Below, piece by piece: positions 20,201-23,548 of a stretch of DNA of 23,548 nt (positions are counted from its first letter, which is position 1; every line of letters begins with the position of its first letter). The stretch comes from Azolla pinnata (taxonomy: Eukaryota; Streptophyta; Polypodiopsida; Salviniales; Salviniaceae). The DNA is taken from NCBI GenBank assembly GCA_037176905.1, contig JBBBWG010002726.1, positions 9,121 through 32,668 on the forward strand. The letters run 5' to 3'. The translations under genes and the position numbers were made by a program. The notes under the pieces were generated by a model. The model was not told the origin of the DNA. It made no database searches and saw only the letters and a list, made by a program, of their open reading frames with translations.

Positions 20201-22757
20201 ACCTTTTCTTTTCAACGAGCCCGGATAATGTAAGGGTGTAGCATCATGAGATGCTACACTCCATCGAGTAGGGTTCATAGTTTCCAACTCAACCATCAAC
20301 TGGCGTTGCACATGATAAAGCCGATGCAATTCAACCAACTGAACAAAGACCAAAAAAACAGGTGTTAGTTTGCACTAAAAGAGAAACAACTTGCATTCCT
20401 GGCAAACAAATCTAAAGGAGAACAAGCGCTACACTATCACACTTGCCTGTTCTTTGAATATAACCTCATGCTCCAGCATCCTCTGCTTCAATTTCTCAAC
20501 ATTATTGTCATGCTCACGATGCATGCTCGAAAGCACCTTGATGGATTTCTGTGGTACACCGTTGATGGCAAATGGGGGCATGGTATCGGAAAAAGAGGGT
20601 AAAGAGAAAGTTTCATCCGCTATACTTCTTGTATATGCTTTTGTTCTCTTGCTAGAGAGAAGAGCTAAAGATCTTTTTTCCGGCCTCATGTTCATCTATA
20701 CAGAAAGAGCATGAAACATATCCAATAAATGAGCATAATAATGGTTTAAAAACTGGGTTGATGGAATAAACTCTCTTTCTCGCTCTCTCTCTACTCACGT
20801 CAATATACATCACCTTTTGGTCTCATAGGTCATATTTTACCTCCAGAAATGATAATTAAATGTATCGATCTACCTCTTGCACAAAGCCACAGATCAATCT
20901 ATCTAGCTTCAATATACTCAAACATGAGGGTACAGACCTACAATCTCTCTGTGTTCAACTTACAAAGATTTCAACTCTGAGTTCACTTATTTTGCTGGCA
21001 ATGTGCAGCACGATGCTTAAAAACTGCTCTCATCCATGCATATCTGACTAGAATCCCCATCGCATCGGAAGCTCCTTTCCAGTTCTTCGCTCATGATTCA
21101 AAACAGAACTGTTACAATGCTAAACAGAAACCAGCGACTCATTCTCTCACCTTTCCCACAAACAAAATCTAAATGAGCCCAAATTTAACCATGAATCCCA
21201 TTGTAGAAATCTCGGCATGAAGAGCTCAACTTCTCTCACGTTTTGCCTTGCACAAAAATCAGCATAGAGAACTCCCTCATTTCTCTTATCTTCCCCAGCT
21301 GACAACATTTTCAGCAGAAAAAGGGCCCATTTTCTCCAGCTTCCATGTGTAGGTAGCAATGAATAAACACACGGCTCCCTTTTGCACATGCCACTCCCAC
21401 ATAGCAAAGTTAGATGTAAAAATAGTTGTCATCTCATATCTCACGATGTAGAGTAATAATTTTGAAATAAACGAGGCCGGATTCCTCTCATGCTGTTGCT
21501 TATGTATACAATGTTACACCCGAGCTTCCCACAACCCTAATCCTAAGCAGCTCCCAAACACCTGTGAAAATTTTTTGATTCATCTTACGCTATCCTTTAT
21601 TTACACATTGTTTCATAGAGCTTATACTACCCTACACAACGTTAAACCCTAACCAGCTCCCGTATACCTCTGAAAAGAGCCTGATTCCTCGTGTTATCCG
21701 CTACTTATACATGACCTGCTTTCCACTTAACTATGAAAAGAGGTCGATTGGTCTGAAGTTATCCCTTATTTATATATCATTCCAAAAACTCAAACAGCTT
21801 TAAACCCTGTATTACAAAAGGAGACCAATTCATCTCATGTTATCCCTTATTTACACATTATTGTAGAAAGCTTATACCAACCTAAACACCCAAACCAGCT
21901 CCCATATAACCTATGAAAACAGATTGAATCCTCTCAAGTTATCCCTGATTTATACATTGAAACATGGAGATTATACAACATGGAAGCCTAAACTGGCTTC
22001 CACATGCCTATGAAGAGAGCTTTGATTTTTCCACCGCTATGTACAAAAAAGCCCATTCCTCTCTCATATTCTCCCAGAGGTGTTCTCTCGTATTTTTGCC
22101 AAAGTAAAAGAGTTCGACGTATCTTGTGCTCACTTCATGTACAATGCTCTCATGCACATCAAGGAAGACAGGTTGACTTCCCCAAGCATCGATTTTCCCC
22201 CTATGTACAAAAAATCTTAATTTCCCTCTATGTCAATACTTCGTAAAAGAAGATTCTGATCTCTCCATGATTTCTTTCCTCTAAGAGCGGAATGAGTTTC
22301 AACACAAAGGATCGGTTCTGATTCTCCTCTGTGTTTCTCTCTTTTGTGTATACAAGCTTTTTGTCCATTCCGAGCTCCTATACAACAAGAGAGTCAGCAT
22401 ACTTGCGGAAGCTATGTGTAAACTAACCTCCTAAGTTCGAGCAGACAGAATCTAAGAATGTAAGTGTTGCATAGCGTGAAACCAAACAATGCCTGGAATT
22501 TCAAAACAAATCATGTGCCAGGCTCCATCTCTAACATATGCCTCGCAATGGAACCATCTGAATGCTAGATTAGAAAACCCCCAAAGTAGAGCAGAAAGAT
22601 GTACATATCTCCCCATATGTGTCAGATGCGATTGGGGGTAGAAACGCACGAAGCAAAGATACCGCATAGATAGATTGGATTGAGAGGGAGGCATACTTAC
22701 TGCGTCCGGAATCAGAGAGGGCGGTGGTTGTGGAGTGTCTTCCGTAGCTGATTCCAT
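17261..22757 (-). CDS. DUF863 family protein, 4 exons
   Basis: Plant-specific family, predicted nuclear, function unknown. Exons on the minus strand: 22757-22701, 20695-20447, 20338-19808 and 19699-17261 (TGA), all junctions phase 0, giving 1091 residues; a start at 20695 (MNMRPE) would give 1072. The signature QRMLEHEVIFKEQ|LVELHRLYHVQRQLM spans exons 2-3 and matches the family's QMLQHEAIFK.QV.ELHRLYRIQRDLM. Further family blocks: RRPVIDLEQPAAEDMD, PDLN, HWLLE, HELDLNV (LDLNV resembles an EAR-type LxLxL core), DWFEQAVLRLK, and C-terminal KDFQKDVLSSMVSLSRHEIAEDLQMVEGLI, then a Met-Pro repeat, an acidic Glu tract and a basic end W.ESSRRKRMRRRRS. Length agrees with the 900-1100 aa usual in the family. 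Intron 2 uses a GC donor. Intron 1 is about 2 kb. The first exon is supported by its strong GCA|GTAAGT donor and an A at -3, but not by homology. Confidence 0.88.
17590..17680 (-). repeat. In-frame hexamer repeat encoding Met-Pro/Lys-Pro tract
   Basis: The plus strand shows GGCATC/GGCTTCAGCATC repeated; in the gene's frame it encodes MAMAMPMLKPMLKPMPMPM and related residues. It follows directly on the conserved LQMVEGLIEST segment of DUF863, so it looks like a lineage-specific insertion. Confidence 0.88.
20339..20446 (-). other. DUF863 intron 2, GC-AG type
   Basis: Read on the minus strand, exon 2 ends TTCAAAGAACAG, followed by GCAAGTGTG; the acceptor is CTTTGTTCAG|TTGGTTG. The junction restores the family motif FKEQ-(V/L)ELHRLY exactly, so the GC donor is well supported. 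It has the same AG|GCAAGT context as ETFQO intron 8. Confidence 0.9.
20696..22700 (-). other. DUF863 intron 1 (~2 kb) with degenerate repeats
   Basis: Between the GCA|GTAAGT donor (22700-22695) and the CTTTCTGTATAG acceptor (20696). Its middle (about 21480-22030) is built of diverged repeats in which GTTATCCCTTATTTA-like words occur near 21585, 21694, 21760, 21839 and 21939, alternating with (A)ACCAGCTCCC...CCTATGAAAA-AG words. AAACCCTAA-type motifs occur at 21532-21543 and 21643. No other gene is evident inside. Confidence 0.7.
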
Positions 22758-22795
22758 AGTTGATAATGCTCCCGGAGATCCATATGTACTTGCAT
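22712..22795 (-). promoter_or_regulatory. Possible upstream ORF overlapping the DUF863 start codon
   Basis: An ATG at 22795-22793, with an in-frame second ATG at 22783-22781, opens a 27-codon frame ending in TGA at 22714-22712. It overlaps the predicted DUF863 start at 22757 in a different frame. If the transcript starts upstream of 22795, ribosomes would meet this frame first. This is purely sequence-based; the leader has not been mapped. Confidence 0.35.
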
Positions 22796-23300
22796 AGAAC
22801 AGAGAGAGGAGAAGGGCTGTCAGATCTAGACGAAGATGGTGAGGAAAGACTGAGAAGACTGTGGATGTGTATATCTGAGCCAGTTCCAGCGAAAATGGCT
22901 TGTGTCCCTGTGCTCCTGCAAAATTTCTTTTCTTTTTTGTTCTTGTTGTTGCGGGTCTGAGCTTTGAGGGCTTCCTTTCACTTGTTCCCCCCCCCCCCCC
23001 TGAGAGTTCTCCCCTCTCCGGCTTGACTGAAGGAAGCAGAAGAGAAGCGAAGAAAAGAAATGAAAAGAAAAGAAAAGATCAGGATTTTGAGTGGATAGGG
23101 AACCGTGCAGAAGCGAATATAGAATTACAGGGACAGGGGGGAACTCTGGGCGAGAGAGGAAGATCTGTCTCTTCCTTTTCTTGTTTTACAAGCTTGGTAG
23201 GGACACCATGATCGCCCAATTCCATAAAGGAGGAAGGAAGGAAGGAAGGCGGAGGAGGAAGCTTTGACAGAAGGAAGTCTGCAGAGCGAGGCCGACGGAC
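22758..23300 (-). promoter_or_regulatory. DUF863 5' leader and pyrimidine-rich promoter
   Basis: On the gene's strand this stretch is strongly C/T-rich (plus strand AGAAAAGAAAAG at about 23052-23078, GGAAGGAAGG near 23231). There is a 14-base C run on the plus strand at 22987-23000. No TATA box can be placed confidently; Y-patch-like sequence suits a TATA-less plant promoter. Exact leader borders are unknown. Confidence 0.45.
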
Positions 23301-23354
23301 AGAAGGAGAGAGAGAGAGAGAGATACTAGAAAGAGAAAGAGAGAGCTAGAGAGA
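23301..23354. repeat. GA microsatellite
   Basis: (GA)n runs interrupted by TACTA and CTA lead straight into the minisatellite that follows. On the DUF863 strand this is (CT)n, common in plant promoters. Confidence 0.85.
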
Positions 23355-23548
23355 GGATGTGTGTGTGGGTGCTAGAGAGAGGATGTGTGTGTCCGTGTGG
23401 GTGCTAGAGAGAGGATGTGTGTGGGTGCTAGAGAGAGGATGTGTGTGTCCGTGTGGGTGCTAGAGAGAGGATGTGTGTGGGTGCTAGAGAGAGGATGTGT
23501 GTGTCCGTGTGGGTGCTAGAGAGAGGATGTGTGTGGGTGCTAGAGAGA
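23355..23548. repeat. Alternating 24/32-bp minisatellite (56-bp higher-order unit), runs off the window
   Basis: Units begin GGATGTGTGTG and end GCTAGAGAGA. After a first 26-bp unit (23355), they alternate strictly 32, 24, 32, 24, 32, 24 bp at 23381, 23413, 23437, 23469, 23493 and 23525; the long form has an extra TGTCCGTG. The 24-bp and 32-bp forms are each identical between copies. The window ends exactly at a unit end, so the array probably continues. Confidence 0.95.

Noticed and set aside
22987-23000. 14-base C homopolymer
   Set aside because: Probably a simple run of uncertain length in sequencing, with no function to assign.

Overview
This is nuclear DNA of a land plant. Genes are split by many introns of about 100-780 bp (one near 1.75 kb), spliced at consensus GT/GC...AG borders. 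All four genes found belong to plant families, two of which (DUF630/DUF632 and DUF863) are, as far as known, plant-specific. The AT-rich intergenic DNA and heavy load of private minisatellites would suit a non-seed plant such as a fern or lycophyte, but that placement is inference and weak.

Layout. 1-1290 (+): the last intron and terminal exon of a DUF630/DUF632 (bZIP-like, REL2/NRG2-type) protein whose 5' part lies outside the window. 1291-4285: intergenic, dominated by local tandem repeats (a 78-bp unit x4, a 216-bp perfect-looking duplication, then a long AAGTC-rich tract that runs into the next promoter). 4343-10491 (+): a complete 17-exon gene for electron transfer flavoprotein:ubiquinone oxidoreductase (ETFQO, 588 aa). 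10492-13235: 3' flank with a degenerate protein-like duplicated segment (10861-11527) and a satellite-like array of about 107-bp units (11620-13045). 13254-13832 (-): an intronless 192-aa nodulin-related (NRP1-like) protein, with telomere-like repeats starting at its stop codon and a repeated GAAGAT-rich tract upstream. 14166-17260: gene-free, including a ~33-bp degenerate wave-like array (14572-15297). 17261-22757 (-): a four-exon DUF863 protein (1091 aa, or 1072 aa from the second possible start). 22758-23548: its 5' leader and CT/GA-rich promoter, ending in an alternating 24/32-bp minisatellite that runs off the window.

The genes do not form a pathway. ETFQO is the mitochondrial link from branched-chain amino acid, lysine and phytol catabolism to ubiquinone; the DUF632, DUF863 and NRP-like genes are plant regulatory or stress-related proteins of poorly known biochemistry. 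No new multi-gene system was seen. The strongest unusual signals are (i) a cluster of GC-AG introns (three of sixteen in ETFQO and one of three in the DUF863 gene), and (ii) pervasive local tandem duplication in nearly every non-coding interval, twice copying exon sequence into adjoining intron DNA.
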